Shown here: positions 24,247-32,453 of the stretch, one piece after another | Numbering within the stretch: position 1 is the first letter of the stretch | How the letters are laid out: every line of letters begins with the position of its first letter | Source: Campylobacter vulpis | GTDB lineage: Bacteria > Campylobacterota > Campylobacteria > Campylobacterales > Campylobacteraceae | Length of the DNA stretch: 64,000 nt | Direction: 5' to 3' | Assembly: GCF_014217995.1 (NCBI RefSeq) | Contig: NZ_CP041617.1 | Coordinates: 806,001-870,000, forward strand | The notes under the pieces: model-generated | Seen by the model: the letters and a program-made list of their open reading frames with translations, nothing else | What the model was told of the DNA's origin: nothing | Databases searched by the model: none | Translations under genes and position numbers: made by a program

Positions 24247-24264
24247 AAGGGCTTAAATGCCCTT
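24247..24264 (+). terminator. Weak hairpin between methylase and terminase genes
   Basis: AAGGGC-ttaaat-GCCCTT followed by AATATTTGCATTT. The short stem and lack of a clean T-run make it a weak terminator at best. Confidence 0.35.
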
Positions 24265-24305
24265 AATATTTGCATTTAAAACATTATATAAAAAAAGGAT
24301 TAAAA

Positions 24306-24404
24306 ATGCTTGAAATTTTAGAAGTTTTGGAAGTGGTATTGTTGGCTTACATCGCTTTAAAATTGACAAAAAGGCAAGAAAGTGAAAGAAGCGAGCGAGT
24401 ATAA
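24306..24404 (+). CDS. 32-residue membrane peptide ahead of terminase
   Basis: ATG after AAAAAAAGGATT. The product starts MLEILEVLEVVLLAYIALKL and ends with a charged tail. It overlaps the large terminase start by 23 nt and may serve mainly to couple translation. Reminiscent of other single-helix peptides here; function unknown. Confidence 0.4.
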   Translation: MLEILEVLEVVLLAYIALKLTKRQESERSERV

Positions 24405-25965
24405 AAAAGAGCTTATTTTAAGGGCTTTGGCGAAAAAGGATTTTTATACCTTTTTGCGGCTTAAATGGGAAAGATACAACAAGGCGGCGTTTTTGGAAAA
24501 CTGGCATTTTAATTATTTATGCGAGGTTTTAAGCCTTACCCTGCCCTATTATGCTAAGGAAAATAATGCGGAAATTTTAAGGCGTTTAATGCTAAATATG
24601 CCGCCAAGTTATGGTAAAACAGAAACCATAGCTAGAAGCTTTATCGCGTGGGCTTTAGGTAATGATAGAAAACGCAAATTTATTTATATCTCTTATAGTG
24701 ATGAGCTATGTAAAAAAATATGTAATCAAGTAAGGGACTTGATAAAATCAAGCTTTTTTTTAAGTATCTTTGAGGAAAAGCCAAGTTTCTTACAAGATAA
24801 TTCTAAAGAATTTGTTTTAAGCGAGGGGGGTGGGCTTTTTGTAACGACTTTAAAAAGTGCGATTACAGGTTTTCATGCTGATCAGATTTTAATCGATGAT
24901 CCTATAAAAGTGAGTGCAATGAGTTCTAAAGCCGAGCGTAAGCTAGTTAATGAAAACTTTAAGGAAAGTGTTTTAACAAGACTTCAAAATACAAATTCCA
25001 ACATTACCATTTTAATGCAAAGGCTAGGCTATGAGGATTTGTGCGGCTTTTTGCTAGATAAACGCAATTTCGAGGAAAACATCATAAATGAGTGGAAAAT
25101 CCTTAAACTTGAAGCCTTAAATAAAGAAGCTAAGGTTTATAAAATAGGCAGTTTTAGCTACGAAAGAAAGGCTAATGAACCGCTTTTTGCTAAAAAGCAC
25201 GATTTAAAGCAGTTAAAAGAGCTTGAACTTCAAATGGGAATAGACGCCTTTACCACGCAGTATCAGCAAGAGCCTCAAGCAAGTGAGGCGGGCTTTTTTG
25301 AAGGCGTGTATTTTAAAGAAATACCAAGCTATGAAATGAACGCAAATAATGAATATATGTTCATCGATAATGCTTTAAGCGTAGAGCAAAACGCAGATAA
25401 TAGGGCCGTTGTAGTCATAGGCGTGGATAAAAACGAGCAAATGGAGCGTTACATTATAAAAGACTGCTTTTACGGCGTTTGGGACGAGGAAAAAACTCTA
25501 AGCGTGATAATAGAAGCCTTAATCAAATACAAAAAAGCAAAATGCTACATCGAAAACGAGGGCGGGGGAATTCTTTTAACACGGCTTTTAAATAAAGAAA
25601 TCGTAAAGGTCAATGAAAAGCTTAAAAGGCAAAATTTAGAAATCATCACAAATGAAATAATTCCTTACAACGCAAATAGAAAAATAAGCAAGGTGGAGAA
25701 AATCAAGGCGATGAAGCCTTATTATAATAGCGGTGCTTTGCTCTTTTTAAACACGGCACAGGGTTTAGGCCAGATAAAAAAAGAATTGCTAGGCTTTAAT
25801 CCTGCTAAGCCTTTTAGAAAAGATGACTGCATAGATTGCATAGCCAGTGCGATGAGTTTGAGCGAAGTGAAAAGCCCTCACATTGACGAAAATGAGCTTT
25901 GTGAGGAAAGTCCTATGCAAAAATTAAGAAAAAAAAGCTATTATGAAAGCAGGTGGAATATCTAG
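24382..25965 (+). CDS. Large terminase subunit (527 aa)
   Basis: ATP-driven packaging motor and nuclease. The N-terminal ATPase has Walker A MPPSYGKTET (about residue 73), the strand KRKFIYISYSDEL, and Walker B QILIDDP (about 170), followed by a coupling motif region (ITILMQRLGYEDLCG). The C-terminal RNase H-like nuclease has EYMFIDNALS, VVVIGVDK, CYIENEGGGILLTRLL and DDCIDCIASAM. The start is GTG 24382, 8 nt after AAAAAGG. Confidence 0.93.
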   Translation: MKEASEYKKELILRALAKKDFYTFLRLKWERYNKAAFLENWHFNYLCEVLSLTLPYYAKENNAEILRRLMLNMPPSYGKTETIARSFIAWALGNDRKRKFIYISYSDELCKKICNQVRDLIKSSFFLSIFEEKPSFLQDNSKEFVLSEGGGLFVTTLKSAITGFHADQILIDDPIKVSAMSSKAERKLVNENFKESVLTRLQNTNSNITILMQRLGYEDLCGFLLDKRNFEENIINEWKILKLEALNKEAKVYKIGSFSYERKANEPLFAKKHDLKQLKELELQMGIDAFTTQYQQEPQASEAGFFEGVYFKEIPSYEMNANNEYMFIDNALSVEQNADNRAVVVIGVDKNEQMERYIIKDCFYGVWDEEKTLSVIIEALIKYKKAKCYIENEGGGILLTRLLNKEIVKVNEKLKRQNLEIITNEIIPYNANRKISKVEKIKAMKPYYNSGALLFLNTAQGLGQIKKELLGFNPAKPFRKDDCIDCIASAMSLSEVKSPHIDENELCEESPMQKLRKKSYYESRWNI

Positions 25966-25978
25966 CCTCCCCACTCTA

Positions 25979-26033
25979 CTAAAGAGGCTTAAAAAGTCAA
26001 GTTAAGTTTAAACTAAGCAGAGTGAAGTATAAT
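25979..26033 (+). promoter_or_regulatory. Antisense promoter and toxin mRNA 3' structure, locus 3
   Basis: TATAAT at 26028-26033 on the forward strand would start an RNA near 26040. On the reverse strand the block 25995-25979 reads TTTTTAAGCCTCTTTAG. It can pair with the toxin leader at GAGGCTTA or at the ribosome binding site CTAAAGGAGG. CACTCT and AGAGTG enclose the block as a stem. Confidence 0.5.
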
Positions 26034-26039
26034 TTTTTT

Positions 26040-26140
26040 GAAATTACTTTTAGCTCTTATCTTAGTTTTTTATAACTAAGATAAGGACAACTAAGACTAC
26101 CATAAAAGCGATAATTTCAGTCATCTTTTAACCTCCTTTA
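26040..26140 (+). ncRNA. Putative antisense RNA to tiny peptide, locus 3
   Basis: Expected from TATAAT at 26028-26033. It would begin near 26040, form the 12-bp hairpin at 26060-26090 and cover the whole toxin ORF and its ribosome binding site. No clear terminator is visible, so the 3' end is a guess. Confidence 0.4.
26062..26124 (-). CDS. Tiny single-helix toxin-like peptide, copy 1 (20 aa)
   Basis: ATG at 26124 after a near-perfect ribosome binding site, AAAGGAGG. The peptide is MTEIIAFMVVLVVLILVIKN. It is a paralogue of the ORF at 34897-34959. Its 3' end lies in a 12-bp hairpin (CTTATCTTAGTT/AACTAAGATAAG) whose pairing is kept with different bases in the other copy. A forward TATAAT lies just past the stop. 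This is the layout of type I toxins. Toxicity is inferred. Confidence 0.6.
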   Translation of the reverse strand: MTEIIAFMVVLVVLILVIKN

Positions 26141-26206
26141 GCATAAGCCTCCAGAGTTTCAACTTAACAATGCAATGATAACTAAAACTAGCTTAAAAAG
26201 CCTCAT

Positions 26207-26223
26207 TTCTTAACCCTTTTTTT
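26207..26223 (-). promoter_or_regulatory. GGGTTAAG box, copy 6
   Basis: Reverse strand AAAAAAAGGGTTAAGAA upstream of the tiny peptide gene at 26124. A -10-like TTATCAT lies about 30 nt downstream (about 26176-26182). A palindromic ATTTTGCAAAAT follows the box on its upstream side at about 26244-26255. Confidence 0.55.
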
Positions 26224-26300
26224 CTTTTTAACTTTTTTCTAAGATTTTGCAAAATTAAAGGCGAATTTGCTTTTGCGGAAATTTAAAAGACTTTTTAAAG

Positions 26301-26414
26301 GCTTATTTTAAACCCTTATTTATTCAGCAAGAGTTTTTCACAAATGAAACTTAAAGGCTTACGCCTTTTTTCATTTGGAAAAAATTGCTTCATTGCATAA
26401 GGTTTAAAATAAGC
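26301..26414. repeat. Long nested hairpin element, copy 5
   Basis: Outer arms GCTTATTTTAAACCCTTA and TAAGGTTTAAAATAAGC, a fourth outer variant. The middle is CACAAATGAA/TTCATTTGG and the tip AAAGGC-tta-CGCCTTT. Confidence 0.75.
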
Positions 26415-26477
26415 TAGGAAAGTAAATTAAAAGCTAAACACGGCTTTTGCTCTGGAAAAAGCGACGGATTGGGCTTT

Positions 26478-26636
26478 GCAAGTTCTGGGAGTAACTCGGA
26501 GCTTTTGCGTTAGCAAAAGGGTGGGGACGCCTTTAGGTTTTTTACTTCAAACGCGGTGCGTTTTCGTCCCACGAGGTGCGAACGCTATCGCTTGAGAAGT
26601 TACTTTTAGGCAAAATCGAAATTTTGCCGATGAAAA
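26478..26636 (+). repeat. Downstream repeat B, copy 4
   Basis: Starts GCAAGTTCTGGGAGTAACT, slightly diverged from copies 3 and 5. It ends in the hairpin TTTTAGGCAAAAT-cga-ATTTTGCCGATGAAA. It precedes the scaffold gene. Confidence 0.7.
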
Positions 26637-26661
26637 GAACATTAGAAAGAAAGGAGTTAAG

Positions 26662-27216
26662 ATGAGTGAGGACTTTAGCACAAGCACACAGGAAGAGGAA
26701 TTAAGTGCTTTAGAAAATGAGATAAGCCAAGCGGAGGCTAGTTTGGAGCAAGATTTCGCTAAATACGCTGCACAGAATTTAGACGAGGAAAGCGAAGAGC
26801 TATTTTTCGAGGATAAAGAGGCCTTTATAATGAAAATTTTGCAAATGCAAAATGACTTTTTAAACGAGGGCTTAAGGGCTAAAATGCAAAGGGCGGACAC
26901 TTTAAAAAGTGATATCGAGGGTAAAAAGCAAATGCAAGGCATTGAGGCGGCACAAAAAGAATTCTTAGAAGCACACCCAGACGCTGATATGGCTGCGTTA
27001 ATGGAATTTTATGAGGAGGAATTAGGTGCAAAATACAAAAAAGAATTAGACAAATTAGAGCCGAAAGACTTTTTTACGACCCTTTATGAGATTTATCAAA
27101 TGAGAAATAAAAAGGGCGATGAGGAGGAGCATTTGCCGCGTGAGCTTGAAGCTAACGAAGCAGATGCAAGTGTAAGCAGTGTAGGCAGTGAGGATATGCC
27201 TATGAATAGACTATAA
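26662..27216 (+). CDS. Capsid scaffolding protein (184 aa)
   Basis: Very acidic and helical (EELSALENEISQAEASLEQD), with heptad patterns throughout and a basic patch around residues 115-140 (ELGAKYKKELDKLEPKDF). It lies two genes upstream of the capsid gene, the standard place for a podovirus scaffold, which guides procapsid assembly and then leaves. It has good ribosome binding sites (AAAGGAG) on both sides. Assignment rests on composition and position. Confidence 0.7.
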   Translation: MSEDFSTSTQEEELSALENEISQAEASLEQDFAKYAAQNLDEESEELFFEDKEAFIMKILQMQNDFLNEGLRAKMQRADTLKSDIEGKKQMQGIEAAQKEFLEAHPDADMAALMEFYEEELGAKYKKELDKLEPKDFFTTLYEIYQMRNKKGDEEEHLPRELEANEADASVSSVGSEDMPMNRL

Positions 27217-27228
27217 AAAGGAGTAAAG

Positions 27229-27585
27229 ATGTATCAACAAAGAGTAAAGCATGTCTCTTACCTTTCTAAAATCGTTGTTGATTTAGATAGCGTTGGGACG
27301 GAGTATGAAGCCCTAGTTTTACCTAGAGGTGCGGAGGTTTTACAGGTAAGCTTGGAAGTTTTAGAGCAAGTTGCGGGAACGCTTGATGTAGGTTTAAACG
27401 ATACGCAGGACTTTTTTATCAATGATTTAGACTTAAATCAAAAAAGCATCAGCGTAAGTGCTAAGGTCTGCGAAACTAAGGAAGTGAGTTTTGTGAAGCT
27501 TAAATTGGCCAATGAGGTGGCAAGCGGTAAGGTGGCTTTAAGAGTGCTTTACTTCTTACCTAGTGAAATAATGACTGAATATTAA
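27229..27585 (+). CDS. Probable capsid decoration or accessory protein (118 aa)
   Basis: Beta-rich, with alternating strands (VSYLSKIVVDLDS, VLQVSLEVLEQVAG, KVALRVLYFLPS), and without membrane or enzyme motifs. It is placed between scaffold and major capsid with a strong AAAGGAG. Small beta-sandwich proteins here often cement or decorate the head. The family was not recognised from sequence alone. Confidence 0.55.
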   Translation: MYQQRVKHVSYLSKIVVDLDSVGTEYEALVLPRGAEVLQVSLEVLEQVAGTLDVGLNDTQDFFINDLDLNQKSISVSAKVCETKEVSFVKLKLANEVASGKVALRVLYFLPSEIMTEY

Positions 27586-27596
27586 AAGGAGTGAAA

Positions 27597-28775
27597 ATGC
27601 CATTGAGTGATTTAAATAAAATTAATATTAGCGACTGGAAAAATGATCCTAGCGTTGGCGTAAATATAGGTAAGGTTATAGAAAAAGCCTCTTGGAAAAA
27701 AAGCATTTGGCAGCCTTTTGTAGGGGCTGGAAATGATAGGGGGATAAGAACCTATAAAGTCCAAGATGACCAGCCTTACAGACCTAGACTAAAAGCACAA
27801 TTAACAGGAAGCGGAGTTAAGGGAAATGCGGACTTTGATACAAATTTCGATAATTTGGAAATCTTAAGTCAGACGGTATTCCCTGAAGTGATAGGAAATG
27901 CCTTAAAAAGCCCGATTAAGCAATATAGCAAAATCCAGCAAATCGACTTCATCAAAGAAGCGACCGATAGTTTGACGGACTGGATAGTCGATAAAAGGGA
28001 TCGTTATTTTGTTACGGCTTTGAGTAATGACATCACAAACTGCGTAGTGTGTGATGCAAATGATGGCTTTAAAGATACGAGTAAAGAAACAAGCGTGCCA
28101 AATGCTAGTAAGAAAATCGTAGCAGGAGATGTGCTAAATGTCAAAGCCTTACGCCGTGCTATTTTTATGGCAAGAGCAGGCAAAAACTACAAAAACAAAG
28201 ACGCCTTTCCTATCAAGCCTATAAGAAGCACGCAACATACTCAAGGAGGCATTAGCATACAAAATTACTCTTACATCATCTTACTTGATAGCTATCAAAT
28301 CAACCAGCTTAAAAACGACCCAGAGTGGGTGGCTATGCAAAAAGTAGGCGTAAGAGGAGATAAAAATAATCTTTTCACAGGCTTAGTAGGCTTAATCGAT
28401 GAATGCCCAGTTATTGATATGGGTGTATGGACTAAGATGCAAAGCGGCTTTTTAAATAGTGAAATTAGCGATGCGGACTTTAAGGCTAATATCTACGCAC
28501 CAAATCATAAAAAAATAACCCCTCCGTCTTCTTACGCTGACGCCCAGCCGGTGTCAATAGGCTTTTTAATAGGAGCCTCTGCGCTTGTTTTAGTGGGGAA
28601 TGAGCAAGTGAATTTTTATGTAAGCGAGAGCGAGGATGCAGGGCGTAAAATCATATGCGGAGCGGATAGGCTTTTAGCCGTTAGTAAAGGTCGTTTTGAA
28701 AGTGCGAACGGGGTTTTAAGCGTGTATGATAATAGCGACTTTGCGACCATTGGGATTTTCTCCAGTAAGGAATAA
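27597..28775 (+). CDS. Major capsid protein, N4-gp56-like (392 aa)
   Basis: HK97-fold shell protein. The early segment SWKKSIWQPFVGAGNDRGIR, then VSIGFLIGASALVLVG and a C-terminal KIICGADRLLAVSKGRF match the pattern of the N4 gp56 capsid family, which is common in podoviruses. Length fits. I set the start at ATG 27597, 5 nt after GGAG, rather than the in-frame GTG 6 nt before. It is the last gene of the packaging and head run. Confidence 0.85.
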   Translation: MPLSDLNKINISDWKNDPSVGVNIGKVIEKASWKKSIWQPFVGAGNDRGIRTYKVQDDQPYRPRLKAQLTGSGVKGNADFDTNFDNLEILSQTVFPEVIGNALKSPIKQYSKIQQIDFIKEATDSLTDWIVDKRDRYFVTALSNDITNCVVCDANDGFKDTSKETSVPNASKKIVAGDVLNVKALRRAIFMARAGKNYKNKDAFPIKPIRSTQHTQGGISIQNYSYIILLDSYQINQLKNDPEWVAMQKVGVRGDKNNLFTGLVGLIDECPVIDMGVWTKMQSGFLNSEISDADFKANIYAPNHKKITPPSSYADAQPVSIGFLIGASALVLVGNEQVNFYVSESEDAGRKIICGADRLLAVSKGRFESANGVLSVYDNSDFATIGIFSSKE

Positions 28776-28823
28776 GATGGTTTTGTTTTGTGAGAGTTTT
28801 TTAAAAGAAGGGAAAGTTTAGGC

Positions 28824-28937
28824 GAGAATTCAAAAATTGCTTATTCAACGCGGTTAATCACAAATGAAGCTTAAACGCTTAAAAGCGTTTTTTCATTTGG
28901 ATTAAAGCGTTTCATTACGCTAATTTTTGCAATTCTC
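28824..28937. repeat. Long nested hairpin element, copy 6
   Basis: Outer arms as in copy 2 (GAGAATTCAAAAATTG/AATTTTTGCAATTCTC) but with the middle stem CACAAATGAA/TTCATTTGG and tip of copy 3. So stems are combined independently between copies. Confidence 0.75.
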
Positions 28938-28967
28938 TTGGAAAGTGAATTTAGGACAAAATTTAAA

Positions 28968-29181
28968 GTCTTTGCAAAGAGTTATCCACTTTAGAAACTT
29001 GAAAGCTTTTAAATTCTTAGAAAGTAATCTTTTCAAAAGGCTTTTTTGAAGCTTTTTTAAAGGAAAGTTTAGGCGAGAATTGAAAAAAAGGTGCTTAAAA
29101 GGAAATTTAAAGTCTTTGCTAATTCGGCAAGAGTTATCCACTAAGGGCTAAATTGCCTCGTTATGAAAGGTTTTAAATTTC
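28968..29181. repeat. Degenerate hairpin copies before the tail genes
   Basis: Two damaged copies in tandem. The first keeps TATCCACTTTAGAAACTTGA but has lost a matching 3' arm. The second (29102-29181) keeps the outer arms GAAATTTAAAG and TTTTAAATTTC with GGCAA/TTGCC but lacks the tip. The rest of this 28,776-29,229 gap holds no ORF. Confidence 0.5.
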
Positions 29182-29229
29182 TTAAAGCTTTTTGTATTCT
29201 TAAAAGTGTAATCAGGGTAAGGGTCGAAA

Positions 29230-30144
29230 ATGAACTACGAACATAGTGCATTAAATGATATAAACGCTAAAATAGAGCAGATAAACACGCTAATAAGCCA
29301 GGTGCGTGAGGAATTTAACGAAGCTAAGGCTAAAGAGCTTTTAAGCGGGAGTTTTAAAGAGCTTGAAAAAGCACAAAATGACAAAATAACAGAAACGAGC
29401 CTTAATGCTTTTACCGAGCTTAAGGCAAGTATGGATAATCAAATAAGCGAAAAAACTACGGCTTTATTTGGCGAAAATAAAACCGAGCTTTTAAGTCTTG
29501 TTTTGAAAAATCTCAATTTAGAAAATGAAAGCGAAAAAATAGCTAGGGAGTTTTTAAAGCAAAATAAAGAAAGCTTTAATCAAATAGCAAGGGACTTCTT
29601 AGAGGCTGAAAACTTAGAAAGCTTTATCGCTGAAAATAAAGAGGCTTTAAAAGAGCAAATCAAAGAATTTGAAAGCGAAAAAGAGGCTAAAAAAGAGGCT
29701 TTAAACACGGCCTTAAATGAGCTTGATCTAAGCGTAAAAAGAGCGGTGGAAATCAAGGCTGATGAGGAACTTAAAAGCTATATCGCAAAAAATAGCGTAG
29801 AGGTGTTTAAGCCCTTTTCACTGCATTTTTTAAAAGATAGCTTTTTAAATGATGAGTATTTTAGAGGCAAGGTAAGTGCTGAAAGTAAAAGAGCGACTAA
29901 GGAATTTTTAGAGCAAAACCACTTAGAAAGCACGAGTGAGGCACTTTTAAAGATAAATGCTGACTTAGCGGAGGGCTTTTTCAACTCTCATTTCATCAAG
30001 GAACAAGCCTTTTTACAAAGCCTTACTTTAAGTGCTATGAATTTAAATAATGAATTAAGACATATAAGCGAGATAATGAGCAATTTAATAGGCTTTGAGA
30101 ACGGCGAGGATTTAGCCAATAAGAAAGTATTTAAGGTAATTTAA
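29230..30144 (+). CDS. Coiled-coil phage protein (304 aa)
   Basis: Almost wholly charged alpha-helix with heptads, rich in EAL and FLE repeats (EFLKQNKESFNQIARDFLEA). No membrane or catalytic motif. It heads a run of three coupled genes (TAATG with the next), which by position and composition should build the tail or fibre base. Precise function unknown. Confidence 0.5.
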   Translation: MNYEHSALNDINAKIEQINTLISQVREEFNEAKAKELLSGSFKELEKAQNDKITETSLNAFTELKASMDNQISEKTTALFGENKTELLSLVLKNLNLENESEKIAREFLKQNKESFNQIARDFLEAENLESFIAENKEALKEQIKEFESEKEAKKEALNTALNELDLSVKRAVEIKADEELKSYIAKNSVEVFKPFSLHFLKDSFLNDEYFRGKVSAESKRATKEFLEQNHLESTSEALLKINADLAEGFFNSHFIKEQAFLQSLTLSAMNLNNELRHISEIMSNLIGFENGEDLANKKVFKVI

Positions 30145-31109
30145 TGAGTGATTTAGTTTTAAGACATAAAGGCGAAGAGGCTTTTGAGGAACAAGAGCCT
30201 AAAAAACCAAGTTTAGAAAGCTTTTTAAAAGAGGAAAACGCTCAAAACACAGAAAATGAAAAGCTAGATGAAAATATCAAAGCCTTAGATGAGGCAAATA
30301 AAGAAGCTCTGCAAGAGCAAAACGAGCCGTCCCCTCCGCGTGTGCTTAATCTGCCTTCTAATGTAAGCACGGGAAGCAAAATTTTAGATGAAAAGATAAA
30401 AAAGAAAGAATTAAGCTTATATGACATCTATGCTTTAAAGAAAATGGGCTTAAATAGCACGGCTTTAAACGAGGCGATGAAAGATAAAAGCGTCATTGTA
30501 GGAGGCGAAAACGGCGAAAATAGCCTAAGCCTTAAAGGCGAATTTGGTGCTAGGGTAAAAAGGCTAAATGGCGATAAGGATTACGAGCAGTTAAAAGAGC
30601 TTAATAACGCTTTTGAAAACTTAAATAGCATAGTAGCGAACTCAAACGAAACAAGCGGAATTCAAAACCATCTAGCAAGAAAATGGAGTAATATGACTAA
30701 TCATTTCATTTTTAGTGCTGATGAGGGAAATCAACAACGCATTTTTGATGAAAGTAATCTTTATGGAAACTACCTAAACGCCATCAAGCTAAGAAGCGGA
30801 GGCACGCAAAAAGAAAGAGCGAGAATGACGGAGGCTTTGAATTTCGGAGGACTGAACGCCGAGGCGACAAGGCAAAAGGCTTTAAGCATTTATGAAAACT
30901 TTTTTCAAAGGCAAAATAATGCCCTAAAGGTTTTAAAAAGTAAGGGTTATGATGAGGGGACAATCTTTGAGGCTTTAGGCGAGGAGGGACGGAATAATTT
31001 CATCAATAATAGAAAGGCTTACGAGTATTTAAAAAGCAATGAATTTGACAAAGACGAGTTTGAAAAGGTGTATAAATATGGAGAATTTTTTAAAGGAGGT
31101 AAAAAGTGA
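30144..31109 (+). CDS. Hypothetical phage tail-region protein (321 aa)
   Basis: Acidic N-terminal linker (residues 1-80) rich in E, N and K, then a helical domain (TGSKILDEKIKKKELSLYDI) and a folded C-terminal half. Starts in the stop of the previous gene (TAATG) and ends over the GTG start of the next. No recognised domain; structural role inferred from the neighbours. Confidence 0.5.
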   Translation: MSDLVLRHKGEEAFEEQEPKKPSLESFLKEENAQNTENEKLDENIKALDEANKEALQEQNEPSPPRVLNLPSNVSTGSKILDEKIKKKELSLYDIYALKKMGLNSTALNEAMKDKSVIVGGENGENSLSLKGEFGARVKRLNGDKDYEQLKELNNAFENLNSIVANSNETSGIQNHLARKWSNMTNHFIFSADEGNQQRIFDESNLYGNYLNAIKLRSGGTQKERARMTEALNFGGLNAEATRQKALSIYENFFQRQNNALKVLKSKGYDEGTIFEALGEEGRNNFINNRKAYEYLKSNEFDKDEFEKVYKYGEFFKGGKK

Positions 31110-32080
31110 GCGAGTTAAAAGAAGTTTTAAAGGCTGAAACGACTGACGGCGGCGGCTTGGATACTGAGGGCGGAGATTTAAATCAAGGCGGTGCGGTAGA
31201 GGGCGGCACGACTGACGGAAGCGGCACGACTGACGGGAACACGCAAGCGGATTTAAATCAAGGCGAGGCTATTGACGGCGAGGCTGACACGCAAAAGCCT
31301 GAACTAAGTGAAGCGGAATTATTAAAAAAGCTTGAAAATGCCCTAGATAAAAATACCGCTTGGCTAGAGCAAGTGAAACTAACCCTTTTGGCTGTTTATG
31401 GTCTCTTTAAAACACACGAGAGCCTTAAAAAAGGCTATGAATTTGTTTTAAGTGAGGCAAATAAAATCCTAGAGGATACAAGAGGCGTTTATAACGACAC
31501 TCTAGCCATAAAAGAAAGCACTGCCGAGCTTAATGAAGATGTAAAAGAGACTATAAAAGCTCATTTAAAGCTTATGGAGCTTAAAAGTGCAAAGCTCGAA
31601 GAACTGGTCAATAATGCGCGTGAAATTATGCAAAGTGTTGAGCGTTTTAGAGACGAGATAATCGAAGCAGAAAACAACATCGCACACGATAAAGAGCAGA
31701 TTAAGCTCTTTGTAGCTAGGGTCGAGGCTTTGAGGCTAGAATTAGATAGCATAGACACAAGGCTAGAAAGAGCGGCTACGCTCATCGCTAAGTTTGAAAC
31801 GCTTTATGGGGAGAAAAAAGCGGAATTTACGCACACTTTAAACGAGGCTATCGCACAATTTGAGGGCTTTAAGTCCTTTGTGGATATGACAAGGGCTGAT
31901 TTTGAAAGCCAAAAAGAGAGCATTAAGGCTGAAATCAACGAGACAAAAGAGGAGGCGAAAGAGGAGCTAAAAGAAAGCGTTAGGAATAATTTGGGTGCGG
32001 TTTGGTCTCACATCTTTGACATTGAAAGGCTTTTAATGGAAAAAGGCGTGGTGAATTTAGGCGAAGCAGTTGTTGAGTGA
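31106..32080 (+). CDS. Long coiled-coil fibre or stem protein (324 aa)
   Basis: GTG start 8 nt after AAAGGAGG. Residues about 10-70 are low-complexity, with repeated GGTTDG, DLNQGG and GTTDGN units, like flexible glycine-rich tethers. The rest is a nearly unbroken coiled coil (IEAENNIAHDKEQIKLFVAR). Such a protein could form the stalk that carries the fibre tip encoded two elements downstream. Confidence 0.55.
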   Translation: MSELKEVLKAETTDGGGLDTEGGDLNQGGAVEGGTTDGSGTTDGNTQADLNQGEAIDGEADTQKPELSEAELLKKLENALDKNTAWLEQVKLTLLAVYGLFKTHESLKKGYEFVLSEANKILEDTRGVYNDTLAIKESTAELNEDVKETIKAHLKLMELKSAKLEELVNNAREIMQSVERFRDEIIEAENNIAHDKEQIKLFVARVEALRLELDSIDTRLERAATLIAKFETLYGEKKAEFTHTLNEAIAQFEGFKSFVDMTRADFESQKESIKAEINETKEEAKEELKESVRNNLGAVWSHIFDIERLLMEKGVVNLGEAVVE

Positions 32081-32109
32081 AAACTAAAGGTTTTTTAGGT
32101 GCTTAAAGG

Positions 32110-32224
32110 GAAAATCAAAACGCTTTCAACTTAGGCGCGGTTATCCACTTTTGAAGCTTGAAAGGCTTATCGCCTTTCTTTTCAAAAGGGCTAAAGCGTT
32201 TCATTTTGAAAGATTTTGATTTTC
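32110..32224. repeat. Long nested hairpin element, copy 8
   Basis: Outer arms GAAAATCAAAACGCTTTCA and TTTTGAAAGATTTTGATTTTC. The middle is CACTTTTGAA/TTCAAAAGG and the tip GAAAGGC-ttat-CGCCTTTC. Combines the outer stem of copy 3 with the middle stem of copy 2. Confidence 0.75.
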
Positions 32225-32263
32225 TTAGGAAAGTTTAGGCGAGAATTCAAAATCTTTAAGCGT

Positions 32264-32378
32264 GAAATTTAAAACGCTTGCTAATTCGGCAAGAGTTAAG
32301 CACTTTAGAAACTTGAAAGGCTTTCGCCTTTCTTTTCTAAAGGCTTAAATTACCTCATTACGCAAGGTTTTAAATTTC
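32264..32378. repeat. Long nested hairpin element, copy 9
   Basis: Outer arms GAAATTTAAAACGCTTGC and GCAAGGTTTTAAATTTC. The middle is CACTTTAGAAA/TTTCTAAAG and the tip GAAAGGC-ttt-CGCCTTTC. Directly follows copy 8 without a gene between. Confidence 0.75.
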
Positions 32379-32453
32379 TTTGGAAAGTGCCTTAACCCTG
32401 ACGGATTTTAGGCAAATTAGGGTAGTTTTTAATAAAAAAAAGGAGGTAAAAAA

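Noticed and set aside
24306-24404. Plus-strand small membrane ORFs (6396, 6545, 24306, 34668) as further type I toxins
   Set aside because: They are on the coding strand of the late genes, are coupled to neighbours or lie in operons, and lack a facing antisense promoter.
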